DNA of 39,506 nucleotides from Streptomyces sp. (GCF_031181555.1 NZ_JAPSKQ010000035.1:6552-46057); one strand, 5' to 3'; shown: positions 15,977 to 25,300, numbered from the stretch's first letter. Translations and numbers: made by a program. The notes: generated by a model not told the origin, from the letters alone.

Positions 15977-16977
15977 CCACCGTCGCGGTCAAGCCGGCCA
16001 CCATGGCGCAGGCCCTCACGCGCGCGCTGCGCGACGCCATGGCCGCCGACCCGTCCGTGCACGTCATGGGCGAGGACGTCGGCACCCTCGGCGGTGTCTT
16101 CCGCATCACCGACGGGCTCGCCAAGGAGTTCGGCGAGGACCGCTGCACGGATACTCCGCTCGCCGAGGCGGGCATCCTCGGCACGGCGGTCGGCATGGCG
16201 ATGTACGGGCTGCGCCCGGTCGTGGAGATGCAGTTCGACGCCTTCGCCTACCCGGCGTTCGAGCAGTTGGTCTCGCACGTCGCGAAGATGCGCAACCGCA
16301 CGCGCGGGAAGATGCCCCTGCCGCTCACCATCCGCGTCCCCTACGGCGGCGGCATCGGCGGCGTCGAGCACCACAGTGACTCCTCCGAGGCGTACTACAT
16401 GGCGACTCCGGGGCTCCATGTCGTCACGCCCGCGACCGTCGCGGACGCCTACGGGCTGCTGCGGGCCGCCATCGCCTCCGACGACCCGGTCGTCTTCCTC
16501 GAACCCAAGCGGCTGTACTGGTCGAAGGACTCCTGGAACCCCGAGGAACCGGCGCCCGTTGAACCGATAGGCCGCGCGGTGGTGCGGCGCTCCGGCCGGA
16601 GCGCCACGCTCATCACGTACGGGCCGTCCGTACCCGTCTGCATGGAGGCGGCCGAGGCGGCCCGGGCCGAGGGCTGGGACCTCGAAGTCGTCGATCTGCG
16701 CTCCCTGGTGCCGTTCGACGACGAGACGGTGTGCGCCTCGGTGCGGCGGACGGGACGCGCGGTCGTCGTCCACGAGTCGGGCGGCTTCGGCGGTCCGGGC
16801 GGGGAGATCGCGGCCCGGGTCACGGAGCGCTGCTTCCACCACCTGGAGGCACCGGTGCTGCGTGTGGCCGGGTTCGACCTTCCGTATCCGCCGCCGATGC
16901 TGGAGCGCCACCACCTGCCCGGTGTGGACCGGATCCTGGACGCCGTGGGGCGTCTGCAGTGGGAGGCCGAGAGCTGA
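15973..16977 (+). CDS. 2-oxoacid dehydrogenase E1 beta subunit (bkd1 operon)
   Basis: A 334-residue transketolase-like E1beta. Typical blocks are VMGEDVGTLGGVFRITDGL, DTPLAEAGILGTAVGMAMYGLRPVVEMQFDAF and RVPYGGGIGGVEHHSDSSEAYY. The C-terminal transketolase domain is complete. With E1alpha it forms the alpha2beta2 decarboxylase. The start overlaps the E1alpha stop (ATGA) and the stop overlaps the E2 start (TGATG), so the three subunits are translationally coupled. Confidence 0.94.
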   Translation: MTTVAVKPATMAQALTRALRDAMAADPSVHVMGEDVGTLGGVFRITDGLAKEFGEDRCTDTPLAEAGILGTAVGMAMYGLRPVVEMQFDAFAYPAFEQLVSHVAKMRNRTRGKMPLPLTIRVPYGGGIGGVEHHSDSSEAYYMATPGLHVVTPATVADAYGLLRAAIASDDPVVFLEPKRLYWSKDSWNPEEPAPVEPIGRAVVRRSGRSATLITYGPSVPVCMEAAEAARAEGWDLEVVDLRSLVPFDDETVCASVRRTGRAVVVHESGGFGGPGGEIAARVTERCFHHLEAPVLRVAGFDLPYPPPMLERHHLPGVDRILDAVGRLQWEAES

Positions 16978-18425
16978 TGGCACAGGTGCTGGAGTTCAAG
17001 CTGCCCGACCTCGGTGAGGGGCTCACCGAGGCGGAGATCGTGCGCTGGCTGGTCGAGGTCGGCGATGTCGTCACCGTCGACCAGCCGGTCGTCGAGGTCG
17101 AGACGGCCAAGGCCATGGTGGAGGTGCCCTGCCCCTACGGCGGCGTGGTCACCGCCCGCTTCGGCGCGGAGGGCACGGAACTGCCCGTCGGCGCCCCGCT
17201 GCTGACGGTGGCGGTCGGGGAGCCGGCCGACGGCCGTCCGGCGGAGGCGAACGCCTCCGCCGCCCGGAGCGAGGGCTCCCGGGCCGAGGGCTCCCGGGCC
17301 GAGGACTCCCGGGAGGGCTCCCGCACCGAGGGCTCGGGCAACGTCCTGGTCGGCTACGGCACGTCGGAGGCACCGGCCCGGCGCCGTCGGGTGCGCCCGC
17401 AGCCGCCGGCACCCGCCGCGCCCGCGGCGAACGGAGGGCACCGGACGGCTCGGCCGGTCCAGGGGCCGCCCGCCGTCGACGGGCGGGCCACCACCGGGGC
17501 GGCGCAGGACGGCCCCGTCCCCGTCATCTCCCCCCTGGTGCGCAGGCTGGCCCGGCAGAACGGCCTGGACCTGCGGGAACTGACGGGTTCCGGGCCCGAC
17601 GGACTGATCCTGCGGGCGGACGTGGAGTACGCGCTGCGGGCCGCCGCCGCGCAGGGCCGTACGGACCGGACGGCCGACGAACCGCGGCGTCAGCCGGCGC
17701 GGACCCAGCCGTCCCCCGCCGCGGCGGAGACCGCCCGCACCACCCGCATCCCCCTGAAGGGCATCCGCGGCACCGTCGCCGACAAGCTCTCCCGCAGCCG
17801 CACCGAGATACCGGACGCGACCTGCTGGGTGGACGCCGACGCGACCGAACTGATGCGCACGCGGGCCGCCATGAACGCGTCCGGCGGGCCGAAGATCTCC
17901 GTGCTCGCCCTCCTGGCCCGGATCTGCACGGCCGCGCTGGCCCGCTTCCCCGAGCTCAACTCCGGGGTGGACGCGGAGGCCAGGGAGATCGTCCAGTACG
18001 CGGACGTGCACCTCGGGTTCGCCGCGCAGACCGACCGGGGGCTCGTCGTCCCCGTCGTCCGGGACGCACACGCACGGGACGCGGAATCGCTGACCGCGGA
18101 GTTCGCCCGGCTGACCGAGGCGGCCCGGGCCGGGACACTGACGCCCGCGGAACTCACGGGCGGCACCTTCACGCTGAACAACTACGGCGTCTTCGGCGTC
18201 GACGGCTCCACACCGATCATCAACCACCCCGAGGCCGCCATGCTCGGCGTCGGCCGCATCGTTCCCAAGCCGTGGGTGCACGAGGGCGAGCTGGCCGTAC
18301 GGCAGGTCGTGCAGCTCTCGCTCACCTTCGACCACCGGGTCTGCGACGGCGGCACGGCAGGGGGATTCCTGCGGTACGTGGCGGACTGCGTGGAGCAACC
18401 GGCGGTGCTGCTGCGGACGTTGTGA
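16977..18425 (+). CDS. 2-oxoacid dehydrogenase E2 acyltransferase (bkd1 operon)
   Basis: A 482-residue E2 core. The single lipoyl domain has the lipoylated lysine in VETAKAMVEV (Lys45). A linker at about 99-120 is made of near-repeats GSRAE/GSRAED/REGSRTEGSG encoded by duplicated DNA. A peripheral-subunit-binding domain follows (ISPLVRRLARQNGLDLRELTGSGPDGLI). The catalytic domain ends with DHRVCDGG (His453, Asp457). No E3 gene is linked, so a dihydrolipoamide dehydrogenase encoded elsewhere must serve. A strong hairpin follows the stop. Confidence 0.94.
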   Translation: MAQVLEFKLPDLGEGLTEAEIVRWLVEVGDVVTVDQPVVEVETAKAMVEVPCPYGGVVTARFGAEGTELPVGAPLLTVAVGEPADGRPAEANASAARSEGSRAEGSRAEDSREGSRTEGSGNVLVGYGTSEAPARRRRVRPQPPAPAAPAANGGHRTARPVQGPPAVDGRATTGAAQDGPVPVISPLVRRLARQNGLDLRELTGSGPDGLILRADVEYALRAAAAQGRTDRTADEPRRQPARTQPSPAAAETARTTRIPLKGIRGTVADKLSRSRTEIPDATCWVDADATELMRTRAAMNASGGPKISVLALLARICTAALARFPELNSGVDAEAREIVQYADVHLGFAAQTDRGLVVPVVRDAHARDAESLTAEFARLTEAARAGTLTPAELTGGTFTLNNYGVFGVDGSTPIINHPEAAMLGVGRIVPKPWVHEGELAVRQVVQLSLTFDHRVCDGGTAGGFLRYVADCVEQPAVLLRTL

Positions 18426-18442
18426 CTCCCCACCACCCAGGC

Positions 18443-18477
18443 CGTGCCCCCGCGTTCCCCGCGATCGCGGGGGCACG
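18443..18477 (+). terminator. Terminator of the bkd1 operon
   Basis: A perfect 12-bp stem (18443-18454 with 18466-18477) around an 11-base loop, 17 bases after the E2 stop. It ends 13 bases before the next start codon and abuts the proposed -10 CATACT (18478-18483) of the MobA-like gene. Confidence 0.75.
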
Positions 18478-18489
18478 CATACTCGGGGG

Positions 18490-19485
18490 GTGACCGAGTT
18501 CGAGCATCCCGGCGATGCCGGCGCAGGCGCCGGCCCCGCGCGCAGGCCGGTGCCCGCCGCGGACGGCGCCGTGGACAGCGCCGCGTACGACGCCGTCGTG
18601 CTCGCCGGTGGTGCCGCCCGGCGGCTCGGGGGCGCGGACAAGCCCGGGGTGCGCGTGGGCGGGCGGGCGCTGCTCGACCGGGTGCTCGCGGCCTGTGCCG
18701 CCGCCCGGACCACGGTGGTCGTCGCCGCTCCCCGGCCCACCGCGCGGCCCGTCGTCTGGGCCCGCGAGGAACCGCCGGGCGGCGGACCGCTCGCCGCGCT
18801 CGACGCCGGGCTCCGGCACACCACGGCGGACCACGTCGTCCTGCTCTCCGCCGACCTGCCGTTCCTCGGCCGGCGCACCGTCGAAGGACTGTGGGACACC
18901 CTCCGCCGCTCCACGGCCGACGGTGTGGTGCTGACCGACGCCGAGGGCCGGGACCAGCCGCTCGTGGCCGCGTACCGGAGCCCGGCCCTGCGCCGTGGAC
19001 TGGCCGCGCTCACCGACCGGCACGGCGGCCTGACCGGGCTGCCCCTGCGTCGGCTGACCGCCTCGCTCGCCCTCACCCGCGTCGTGGACCCGGTGGCGTC
19101 CTTCGACTGCGACACCTGGGACGACATCGCCACCGCCAGGGCACGCATCAGGGAGCATGGGCACGTGCTGGATGAATGGATTTCCGCAGTCAAGGACGAG
19201 CTGGGCATCGATCTGGACGTCGACACCGGCGTGCTGCTCGACCTCGCCCGCGACGCCGCCCACGGCGTGGCCAGGCCCGCCGCACCGCTGACCACCTTCC
19301 TCGTCGGCTACGCGGCCGCACGGGCGGGCGGCGACCGGGAGGCCGTCGCCGAGGCGGCCCGCAAGGCCGCGGCCCTCGCGCTGCGCTGGGCGGACGAGGA
19401 GGCCGCCGCCACCGGGTCCGCCGCCACCGGGTCCGCGGACGTCGCGCCGGACGCGACCCCCGACAGCCGCCCGGACGCGAAATGA
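18490..19485 (+). CDS. MobA-like nucleotidyltransferase fused to a DUF6457-type domain
   Basis: A 331-residue two-domain protein. Residues about 32-215 form a MobA-like domain: LAGGAARRLGGADKPGVRVGG (nucleotide-binding loop), LLSADLPFL (metal site) and DQPLVAAYRS. MobA attaches GMP to molybdopterin. Residues about 228-310 (LDEWISAVKDELGID...LTTFLVGYAAARAGG) resemble the small helical DUF6457 domain, whose role I cannot name. A short direct repeat encodes ATGSAATGS near the C-terminus. The GTG at 18490 has CATACT 6 bases upstream and is probably leaderless. It is coupled by ATGA to MoeA, supporting molybdenum cofactor synthesis. Confidence 0.85.
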   Translation: MTEFEHPGDAGAGAGPARRPVPAADGAVDSAAYDAVVLAGGAARRLGGADKPGVRVGGRALLDRVLAACAAARTTVVVAAPRPTARPVVWAREEPPGGGPLAALDAGLRHTTADHVVLLSADLPFLGRRTVEGLWDTLRRSTADGVVLTDAEGRDQPLVAAYRSPALRRGLAALTDRHGGLTGLPLRRLTASLALTRVVDPVASFDCDTWDDIATARARIREHGHVLDEWISAVKDELGIDLDVDTGVLLDLARDAAHGVARPAAPLTTFLVGYAAARAGGDREAVAEAARKAAALALRWADEEAAATGSAATGSADVAPDATPDSRPDAK

Positions 19486-20903
19486 CCGCGCATGCCACCG
19501 GGACCGACACGGACGCCGACGACCTCGACGTCGAGGAGGCGCTCGCTCTCGTGAAGGAAGACCCCGGCCGCACCCCCGGCGCCCACCCCTCCGGCCCCGC
19601 CCGGGGCGACCGTCCCTCCGGGGCCGAGGGCAGCCCCGGCGCCCACCGCCCTCCGCACCACCGCCACCACGCCGTCGTCTGGCCCGAGGCCCGCGCCATC
19701 GCCGAGCGTGCCGCACGCCACGGCCGCGGCGGCAGCCGCGCCGGATACCTGACCCCGGTGGCCGTGCCCCTGACCTCGGCCCTCGGCCTCACCCTGGCCG
19801 CTCCCCTCATGGCCCTCACCGACCTGCCCTCCTTCGACACCTCGGCGATGGACGGATGGGCGGTCTCCGGCCCCGGCCCCTGGCACGTACGGGACGAGGG
19901 GGTTCTCGCCGGACACGCCGAGCACGCCCCGCTCACCGACGGCGAGGCCGTCCGTATCGCCACCGGTGCCCGTATCCCCCCGGACACCACCGCCGTGCTC
20001 CGCAGCGAACACGGGCGCACCGACGACAAGGGCCGTCTGCACGCCACCGCGGCCGCCGAAGTGCCGCACACGGTCGCGCACGGCCAGGACATCCGTCCCC
20101 GCGGCCAGGAGTGCCGCAGCGGGGACCAGCTGCTGCCCGTCGGCACCCTGGTGACCCCGGCCGTCCTGGGCATGGCCGCGGCCGCCGGGTACGACACGCT
20201 CAGCGCCGTCCCCCGTCCCCGCGTCGACGTGTTCGTCCTCGGCGACGAACTGCTGAGCGAGGGCCTGCCGCACGGCGGGCTGATCCGGGACGCGCTCGGT
20301 CCGATGCTGCCGCCCTGGCTGCGCGCCCTCGGGGCCGAGGTCACCGCCGTCCGCCGGGTCGGCGACGACGAAGACGCGCTGTACGAGGCGCTCGCGGCGT
20401 CCGGCGCGGATGTCGTCGTCACCACCGGCGGCACCGCCGCCGGCCCGGTCGACCACGTCCACCCCACGCTGCGCCGTATCGGTGCCGAGCTCCTCGTGGA
20501 CGGCGTCCAGGTGCGCCCCGGCCACCCCATGCTCCTGGCCCGCACCAAGGAGAACCAGCATCTCGTCGGCCTGCCCGGCAACCCCCTCGCCGCCGTCTCC
20601 GGGTTGCTCACGCTCGCCGAGCCCCTGCTGCGGACCCTCGCCGCCCGCCCCGCCCAGGAGCCGTACACGCTGCCCCTGCGGGACGGGGTGCAGGGGCACC
20701 CGTACGACACCCGGCTCGTTCCCGTCTCCCTGCGCGGTGACCGGGCCCTGCCGTTGCTCTACAACGGCCCGGCCATGCTGCGCGGCATCGCGGCGGCCGA
20801 CGCGCTCGCCGTCGTGCCTCCGGGGGGCGCACGGCCCGGTGAGGAGACGGAACTGCTCGACCTGCCCTGGGCCTCCGGGGGAATCGGGGTGTGTTTCACG
20901 TGA
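19482..20903 (+). CDS. moeA: Molybdopterin molybdenumtransferase MoeA
   Basis: A 473-residue MoeA. The core signatures are PSFDTSAMDGWAV, VRIATGARIPPDTTAVLRSE, VVVTTGGTAAGPVDHVHPTLRRIG and the LVGLPGNPLAAVSGLLTLAEPLL block. MoeA inserts molybdate into adenylylated molybdopterin. The N-terminal ~90 residues are an unusual acidic, then Pro/His-rich extension absent from standard MoeA. The last codons and stop lie inside a parS palindrome and overlap the K+ channel start. It is coupled to the MobA-like gene upstream. Confidence 0.92.
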   Translation: MTAHATGTDTDADDLDVEEALALVKEDPGRTPGAHPSGPARGDRPSGAEGSPGAHRPPHHRHHAVVWPEARAIAERAARHGRGGSRAGYLTPVAVPLTSALGLTLAAPLMALTDLPSFDTSAMDGWAVSGPGPWHVRDEGVLAGHAEHAPLTDGEAVRIATGARIPPDTTAVLRSEHGRTDDKGRLHATAAAEVPHTVAHGQDIRPRGQECRSGDQLLPVGTLVTPAVLGMAAAAGYDTLSAVPRPRVDVFVLGDELLSEGLPHGGLIRDALGPMLPPWLRALGAEVTAVRRVGDDEDALYEALAASGADVVVTTGGTAAGPVDHVHPTLRRIGAELLVDGVQVRPGHPMLLARTKENQHLVGLPGNPLAAVSGLLTLAEPLLRTLAARPAQEPYTLPLRDGVQGHPYDTRLVPVSLRGDRALPLLYNGPAMLRGIAAADALAVVPPGGARPGEETELLDLPWASGGIGVCFT

Positions 20904-21997
20904 AACTTCCGGGCCAGGACGCCATCGCTCGCCAGGCGGACGAACACCTGGTGACCCATCGGGTGAAACTCCCGAGGAAGATGGTGGAGCATCCGATCCG
21001 CCAGGTCGCCAAACGGTTGTCGATGGCGCTGGTGGTACTCGTGGCGACGGCGTTCATCGTGTACGCCGACCGCGACGGCTACAACGACAACTCCGACCGG
21101 TCCCTCGATCTCCTCGACGCCTTCTACTACGCGACCGTCACCCTCTCCACCACCGGGTACGGCGACATCACGCCGGTCAGTGACGGCGCCCGTCTCACCA
21201 ACATCCTGGTCATCACGCCGCTGCGCGTGCTGTTCCTGATCATTCTGGTCGGCACCACCCTCGAGGCCCTCACCGAACGCACCCGGGAGGAGTGGCGGCT
21301 GAACCGCTGGAGGTCCACGTTGCGCGATCACACCGTTGTCATCGGGTTCGGCACCAAGGGCAGGTCCGCGATCAAGACCGTCTGTGCGACGGGGCTGAAG
21401 AAGGACATGGTCGTGGTGGTCGACCCGAGCGAGAAGGCGATCGACGCGGCCGCGGCGGACGGCTACGCGGGCGTGATAGGTGACGCCACCCGCAGCGAGG
21501 TGCTGAAACGGGCCGAGGTGCACAAGGCGCGGCAGATCATCATCGCGACACAGCGCGACGACACCGCCGTCCTCGTGACGCTGACGGCACGGCAGCTCAA
21601 CCGGGGCGCGAAGATCGTGGCCGCGGTGCGCGAGGAGGAGAACGCCCCGCTGCTGAAGCAGTCGGGTGCCGACGCGGTCATCACCAGCGCCAGCGCCGCC
21701 GGGCGGCTGCTCGGCCTCTCGGTGCTCAGCCCCTCGGCCGGCATGGTGATGGAGGACCTCATCCAGCAGGGCTCCGGGCTCGACATCGTCGAACGGCCGG
21801 TCATAAAGGCCGAGGTGGGCAGGACACCTCGCGAGACGGACGACCTGGTGGTGAGCGTCGTGCGCGGGCACCGGGTGCTCGGCTACGACGATCCGGACGT
21901 CGGGACGCTGGAACTGACGGACCGGCTGATCACGATCGTGCGGGCGACGCCGGGCACGCAGGTCGCGCCCGACATCCGCCCGCTCCCCCGGCACTGA
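20891..21997 (+). CDS. Potassium channel with TrkA-N (RCK) domain
   Basis: A 368-residue two-helix K+ channel fused to a cytoplasmic RCK domain. The first membrane segment is near 40-56, the selectivity filter TTGYGD has TGYGD at 88-92 and a second helix follows (TNILVITPLRVLFLIILVGT). The Rossmann motif VVIGFGTKGRSA begins the nucleotide-binding RCK domain, followed by a TrkA-C-like tail. I took GTG 20891; GTG 20900 is equally possible. Either start lies in or beside the parS sequence and overlaps the moeA end, so expression is probably linked to moeA. Confidence 0.88.
   Translation: MFHVKLPGQDAIARQADEHLVTHRVKLPRKMVEHPIRQVAKRLSMALVVLVATAFIVYADRDGYNDNSDRSLDLLDAFYYATVTLSTTGYGDITPVSDGARLTNILVITPLRVLFLIILVGTTLEALTERTREEWRLNRWRSTLRDHTVVIGFGTKGRSAIKTVCATGLKKDMVVVVDPSEKAIDAAAADGYAGVIGDATRSEVLKRAEVHKARQIIIATQRDDTAVLVTLTARQLNRGAKIVAAVREEENAPLLKQSGADAVITSASAAGRLLGLSVLSPSAGMVMEDLIQQGSGLDIVERPVIKAEVGRTPRETDDLVVSVVRGHRVLGYDDPDVGTLELTDRLITIVRATPGTQVAPDIRPLPRH
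20893..20906. promoter_or_regulatory. parS centromere-like site (ParB binding)
   Basis: GTTTCACGTGAAAC, the perfect 14-bp palindrome that ParB/Spo0J proteins recognise. In Streptomyces, parS copies cluster around oriC and organise the segregation complex during sporulation. It spans the moeA stop and the K+ channel start, so the two coding frames are constrained by the site. Confidence 0.93.
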
Positions 21998-22007
21998 GGA
22001 CGGACCG

Positions 22008-22040
22008 CGGGCCCGCGGGATCCGACACCCCGCGGGCCCG
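22008..22040. terminator. Bidirectional terminator between the channel and ABC permease genes
   Basis: A perfect 12-bp GC stem (22008-22019 with 22029-22040) and a 9-base loop in the 126-bp gap between convergent genes. It can serve both strands. Confidence 0.8.
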
Positions 22041-22123
22041 AACGTCCCGTGTGCTCCCGTCGATTGCGGGATCCGGGTTCCCGTCGGTCGCGGAGTCGTC
22101 CCGCCCGCGGTCGCGGAGCCGTG

Positions 22124-22972
22124 TCACTTGCGGTTGTAGAGCCGCATCGTGATCGGCCCGAAGACCAGCATGAACAGGCCCGCCCAGCCCAGCGTCCAGG
22201 CGATCTCGTCCGCCGGCCAGTCGCCCGCCATCAGTCCGCGCACCGCGGACGCGAGGTGGGTGACGGGGCTGTTGTTGACGAACGCCTGGAGCCAGCCCGG
22301 CATGGTCCTCGGGTCGACGAAGACGTTGGACAGGAAGGTGAGCGGGAAGATCACCATCATGCTGACGCCCATCACCGACTTCTCGGTGCGCAGCATGAGC
22401 CCGAACATCGTCCAGATCCACGAGAACGCGAACGAGAAGAGCACCAGCAGCGCGATGCCGACGAGCACGCCGACGACCCCGCCGTCGGGGCGGTAGCCGA
22501 GGATCATGCCGACGGTCAGCATCACGACGGACGCGATGGTGTAGCGCAGGGCGTCGCCGAGCAGATAGCCGACCATGGTCGACGGCCGCCAGATCGGCAG
22601 GCTGCGGAACCGGTCGAAGACGCCCTTCTCGATGTCCGTGTTGACCGAGACGCCGGTGTACATCGTGATCATCACGACCGACATCACCAGGATGCCCGGC
22701 AGCAGGAACTGGATGTACTCCTTCGGCGACCCGGCCAGCGCCCCGCCGAACAGGTAGGTGTACATCAGCACCATCATGATCGGGAACGCGGTGACGTCGA
22801 AGAGCTGCTCCGGCACGTGCTTGATCTTCAGCACCGCGCGCCAGCCGAAGGTCAGCGAGGCGGACCAGGCACTGGGCCGGGGCGGACGCTCCTTGGCGAT
22901 CAGCAGCTCGGCGAGGGAGTCGGTGCTGACCGGGGCGAGCTCACTGCTCTCGGTGGTGGTCGCGGTGCTCAT
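22124..22972 (-). CDS. ABC-2 type transporter permease (DrrB-like)
   Basis: A 282-residue integral membrane protein of the ABC-2 family. Six hydrophobic helices are apparent, including [44 protein letters not shown] and the conserved [18 protein letters not shown]...[12 protein letters not shown] block. Family members of the DrrB/daunorubicin-resistance type pair with one ATPase for drug or lipid export. ATG 22972 overlaps the ATPase stop. Substrate unknown. Confidence 0.92.
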   Translation of the reverse strand: MSTATTTESSELAPVSTDSLAELLIAKERPPRPSAWSASLTFGWRAVLKIKHVPEQLFDVTAFPIMMVLMYTYLFGGALAGSPKEYIQFLLPGILVMSVVMITMYTGVSVNTDIEKGVFDRFRSLPIWRPSTMVGYLLGDALRYTIASVVMLTVGMILGYRPDGGVVGVLVGIALLVLFSFAFSWIWTMFGLMLRTEKSVMGVSMMVIFPLTFLSNVFVDPRTMPGWLQAFVNNSPVTHLASAVRGLMAGDWPADEIAWTLGWAGLFMLVFGPITMRLYNRK

Positions 22973-23991
22973 GCCGCCACCTCGTCCTTCGGGTCGTGGG
23001 AGTGGTCGGAGTCGGACACGCGTGTGTCGTGGCCGGTGAGGGCGAGGAACACCTCGTCCAGGCTGGGCTGGCCGAGTGAGAAGTTGTCGACGGTGATGCC
23101 GGCGCGGGCCAGTTCGCTCAGCGCGCGGGCGGCCTGTTCGGCGGCGGTGTCCTGGCTCGCGGCCGCACCGAGGCGGGCGGTCAGCGCCACCGGGTCGGGG
23201 TCGTCCTGCACCTGCGCGTCGAGGGCGCGGCGCAGCAGGTCCGCGGCGAGCGGCCGCTGATCCGGCTCCCGCAGCCGCAGATGGACGGAGCCGGCGCCGA
23301 CGGACGCCTTCAGCTCGCCCTTGGTGCCCTCGGCGATGACCTTGCCGCGGTCGATGACGGCGATCCGGGACGCCAGCTGGTCGGCCTCGTCCAGGTACTG
23401 CGTGGTCAGCAGCACGGTCGTGCCCTGGGCGACGACCGCGCGGACGATGTCCCACACCTGGTTGCGGCTGCGCGGGTCCAGGCCGGTCGTGGGCTCGTCG
23501 AGGAACAGCAGGTCGGGGGTGTTGAGGATGGACGCGGCGATGTCGATACGCCGCCGCATGCCCCCGGAGTACTGCTTGACCTGCTTGCCGGCCGCCTCCG
23601 TGAGCCCGAAGGCCTCCAGCAGCTGGGCGGCGCGGTCGCGGGCGGCGGGCTTGCGGTGCCCCAGGAGACGGCCCAGCAGCACCAGGTTCTCGGTGCCGGT
23701 GAGGTCCTCGTCCACGGACGCGTACTGGCCGGTGAGGCTCACCCGGCCGCGCACCTCGTCGGCCTCGCGCACGATGTCGTGGCCGAAGACGTGGGCCTCG
23801 CCGCCGTCCGGCCGCAGGAGGGTGGCGAGCATCTTCACGGTGGTGGTCTTGCCGGCACCGTTCGGTCCGAGGACTCCGTACACCGTGCCGGCCGGTACGG
23901 CGAGGTCCACCCCGTCGACGGCCCGTGTCTCACCGAAGGTTTTGACCAGGCCGGCGGTCTCTATCGCCAGGCCGGACGTCTGGGTGCTCAT
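22969..23991 (-). CDS. ABC transporter ATP-binding protein (DrrA-like)
   Basis: A 340-residue ATPase. Walker A is [10 protein letters not shown], the Q-loop is [15 protein letters not shown], the signature is [15 protein letters not shown], Walker B is [16 protein letters not shown] and the switch His position reads [10 protein letters not shown], the Q variant typical of DrrA. The C-terminal ~90 residues form the DrrA-type accessory domain ending in [20 protein letters not shown]. It is coupled to the permease by ATGA. The role is probably export of a hydrophobic compound; nothing in the window names the substrate. Confidence 0.94.
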   Translation of the reverse strand: MSTQTSGLAIETAGLVKTFGETRAVDGVDLAVPAGTVYGVLGPNGAGKTTTVKMLATLLRPDGGEAHVFGHDIVREADEVRGRVSLTGQYASVDEDLTGTENLVLLGRLLGHRKPAARDRAAQLLEAFGLTEAAGKQVKQYSGGMRRRIDIAASILNTPDLLFLDEPTTGLDPRSRNQVWDIVRAVVAQGTTVLLTTQYLDEADQLASRIAVIDRGKVIAEGTKGELKASVGAGSVHLRLREPDQRPLAADLLRRALDAQVQDDPDPVALTARLGAAASQDTAAEQAARALSELARAGITVDNFSLGQPSLDEVFLALTGHDTRVSDSDHSHDPKDEVAA

Positions 23992-24099
23992 GCGTCGGGT
24001 CCTTCCGCGTGCGTGGGCTACGCAGGGGAGACCCTTACGGTCCCGCAAACTCATCGCTCCCGCACACGGATTTCCCGAGAACCGGTCCAACGGCCGAGG

Positions 24100-24235
24100 A
24101 GGACCCCGCCCCCGGACCCAGGACTCCGAACCCGGGCCCCAGGCCCAGGACCCCGGATCCATGCCCCGAACCCGGGCTCCCGGACCCGGCCCCCGGTCCC
24201 GGCCCCCGGGATCCGGGACGGGCGGTCGGGAGCCC
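24100..24235. repeat. Imperfect GC-rich repeats before the quinone oxidoreductase gene
   Basis: The 276-bp gap 23992-24267 holds about 130 bp of irregular CCCGGA/CCCGGG-type units, including two copies of CCGAACCCGGGC (in 24128-24180) and several GGACCC/GGATCC variants. It looks like degenerate tandem DNA rather than coding sequence. Confidence 0.6.
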
Positions 24236-24267
24236 TCCGGCCCGCCTCCAGGAGTACCGTCCCCCTC

Positions 24268-25251
24268 ATGCATGCGATCACGATTCCCGAACCCGGTGGG
24301 CCCGAGGCGCTGGTGTGGGACGAGGTCCCCGATCCCGTGCCCGGTGAGGGCGAGGTCCTGGTCGAGGTGGTGGCCGGGGCCGTCAACCGGGCCGACCTCC
24401 TCCAGCGGCGGGGCTTCTACGACCCTCCGCCCGGCGCGTCCCCGTACCCCGGTCTGGAGTGCTCCGGACGGATCGTCGCGCTCGGCCCCGGCGTGGGCGG
24501 ATGGGCCGTCGGCGACGAGGTCTGCGCGCTGCTGTCCGGCGGCGGCTACGCCGAGAAGGTCGCCGTCCCGGCCGGACAGCTGCTGCCCGTCCCCGCGGGA
24601 CTCGACCTCAAGCAGGCCGCGGCGCTCCCGGAGGTCGTCTGCACGGTCTGGTCGAACGTCTTCATGATCGCCCATCTCCGTCCCGGCGAGACCCTCCTCG
24701 TGCACGGCGGCTCCAGCGGCATCGGCACCATGGCGATCCAGCTCGCCAGGGCCGTCGGCGCGAAGGTCGCCGTCACCGCGGGCACCAAGGAGAAGCTGGA
24801 GCGCTGCGCCGAACTGGGCGCCGACATCCTGATCAACTACCGCGAGCAGGACTTCGTCGCCGAGCTGAAGCAGGCCACCGACGGCGCCGGCGCGGACGTC
24901 ATCCTCGACAACATGGGGGCCAAGTACCTGGACCGCAACGTCCGGGCCCTCGCCGTCAACGGCCGGCTCGCGATCATCGGCATGCAGGGCGGCGTCAAGG
25001 GAGAGCTGAACATCGGCGCCCTCCTCGACAAGCGCGCCGCCATCAGCGCGACCTCGCTGCGGGCCCGGCCGCTGGAGGAGAAGGCGGCGATCGTGGCGGC
25101 CGTACGGGAACACGTGTGGCCGCTCGTCGCCGACGGCCATGTCCGTCCGGTCGTCGACCGCGAGATCCCGATGCCGGACGCGGCCGCCGCCCACCGGGTC
25201 GTGGAGGACAGCGGCCACGTCGGGAAGGTGCTGCTGGTCACGCCGCGCTGA
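24268..25251 (+). CDS. NAD(P)H:quinone oxidoreductase, zinc-independent MDR family
   Basis: A 327-residue medium-chain dehydrogenase/reductase like the PIG3/QOR group. Features are [26 protein letters not shown] at the start, [17 protein letters not shown] in the substrate domain and the nucleotide-binding loop [23 protein letters not shown]. It lacks the catalytic and structural zinc cysteines of alcohol dehydrogenases. It probably reduces quinones or enals in the cytoplasm. TACCGT (24255-24260) lies 7 bases upstream of the ATG, so translation may be leaderless. Confidence 0.9.
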   Translation: MHAITIPEPGGPEALVWDEVPDPVPGEGEVLVEVVAGAVNRADLLQRRGFYDPPPGASPYPGLECSGRIVALGPGVGGWAVGDEVCALLSGGGYAEKVAVPAGQLLPVPAGLDLKQAAALPEVVCTVWSNVFMIAHLRPGETLLVHGGSSGIGTMAIQLARAVGAKVAVTAGTKEKLERCAELGADILINYREQDFVAELKQATDGAGADVILDNMGAKYLDRNVRALAVNGRLAIIGMQGGVKGELNIGALLDKRAAISATSLRARPLEEKAAIVAAVREHVWPLVADGHVRPVVDREIPMPDAAAAHRVVEDSGHVGKVLLVTPR

Positions 25252-25252
25252 G

Positions 25253-25300
25253 CGGCGCGCCCGCGCCCCGGCCGCCCGAGCGCGGGGCGCGGGCGCGCCG
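25253..25300 (+). terminator. Strong terminator after the quinone oxidoreductase gene
   Basis: A perfect 18-bp stem (25253-25270 with 25283-25300) around a 12-base loop, starting 2 bases after the stop codon. It is the longest perfect stem I found in the window. Confidence 0.85.

Noticed and set aside
16449..19295. A 2.8-kb open frame antisense to the bkd1 E1beta, E2 and MobA-like genes
   Set aside because: Composition is that of a shadow frame; the sense frames have catalytic motifs and coupled starts.
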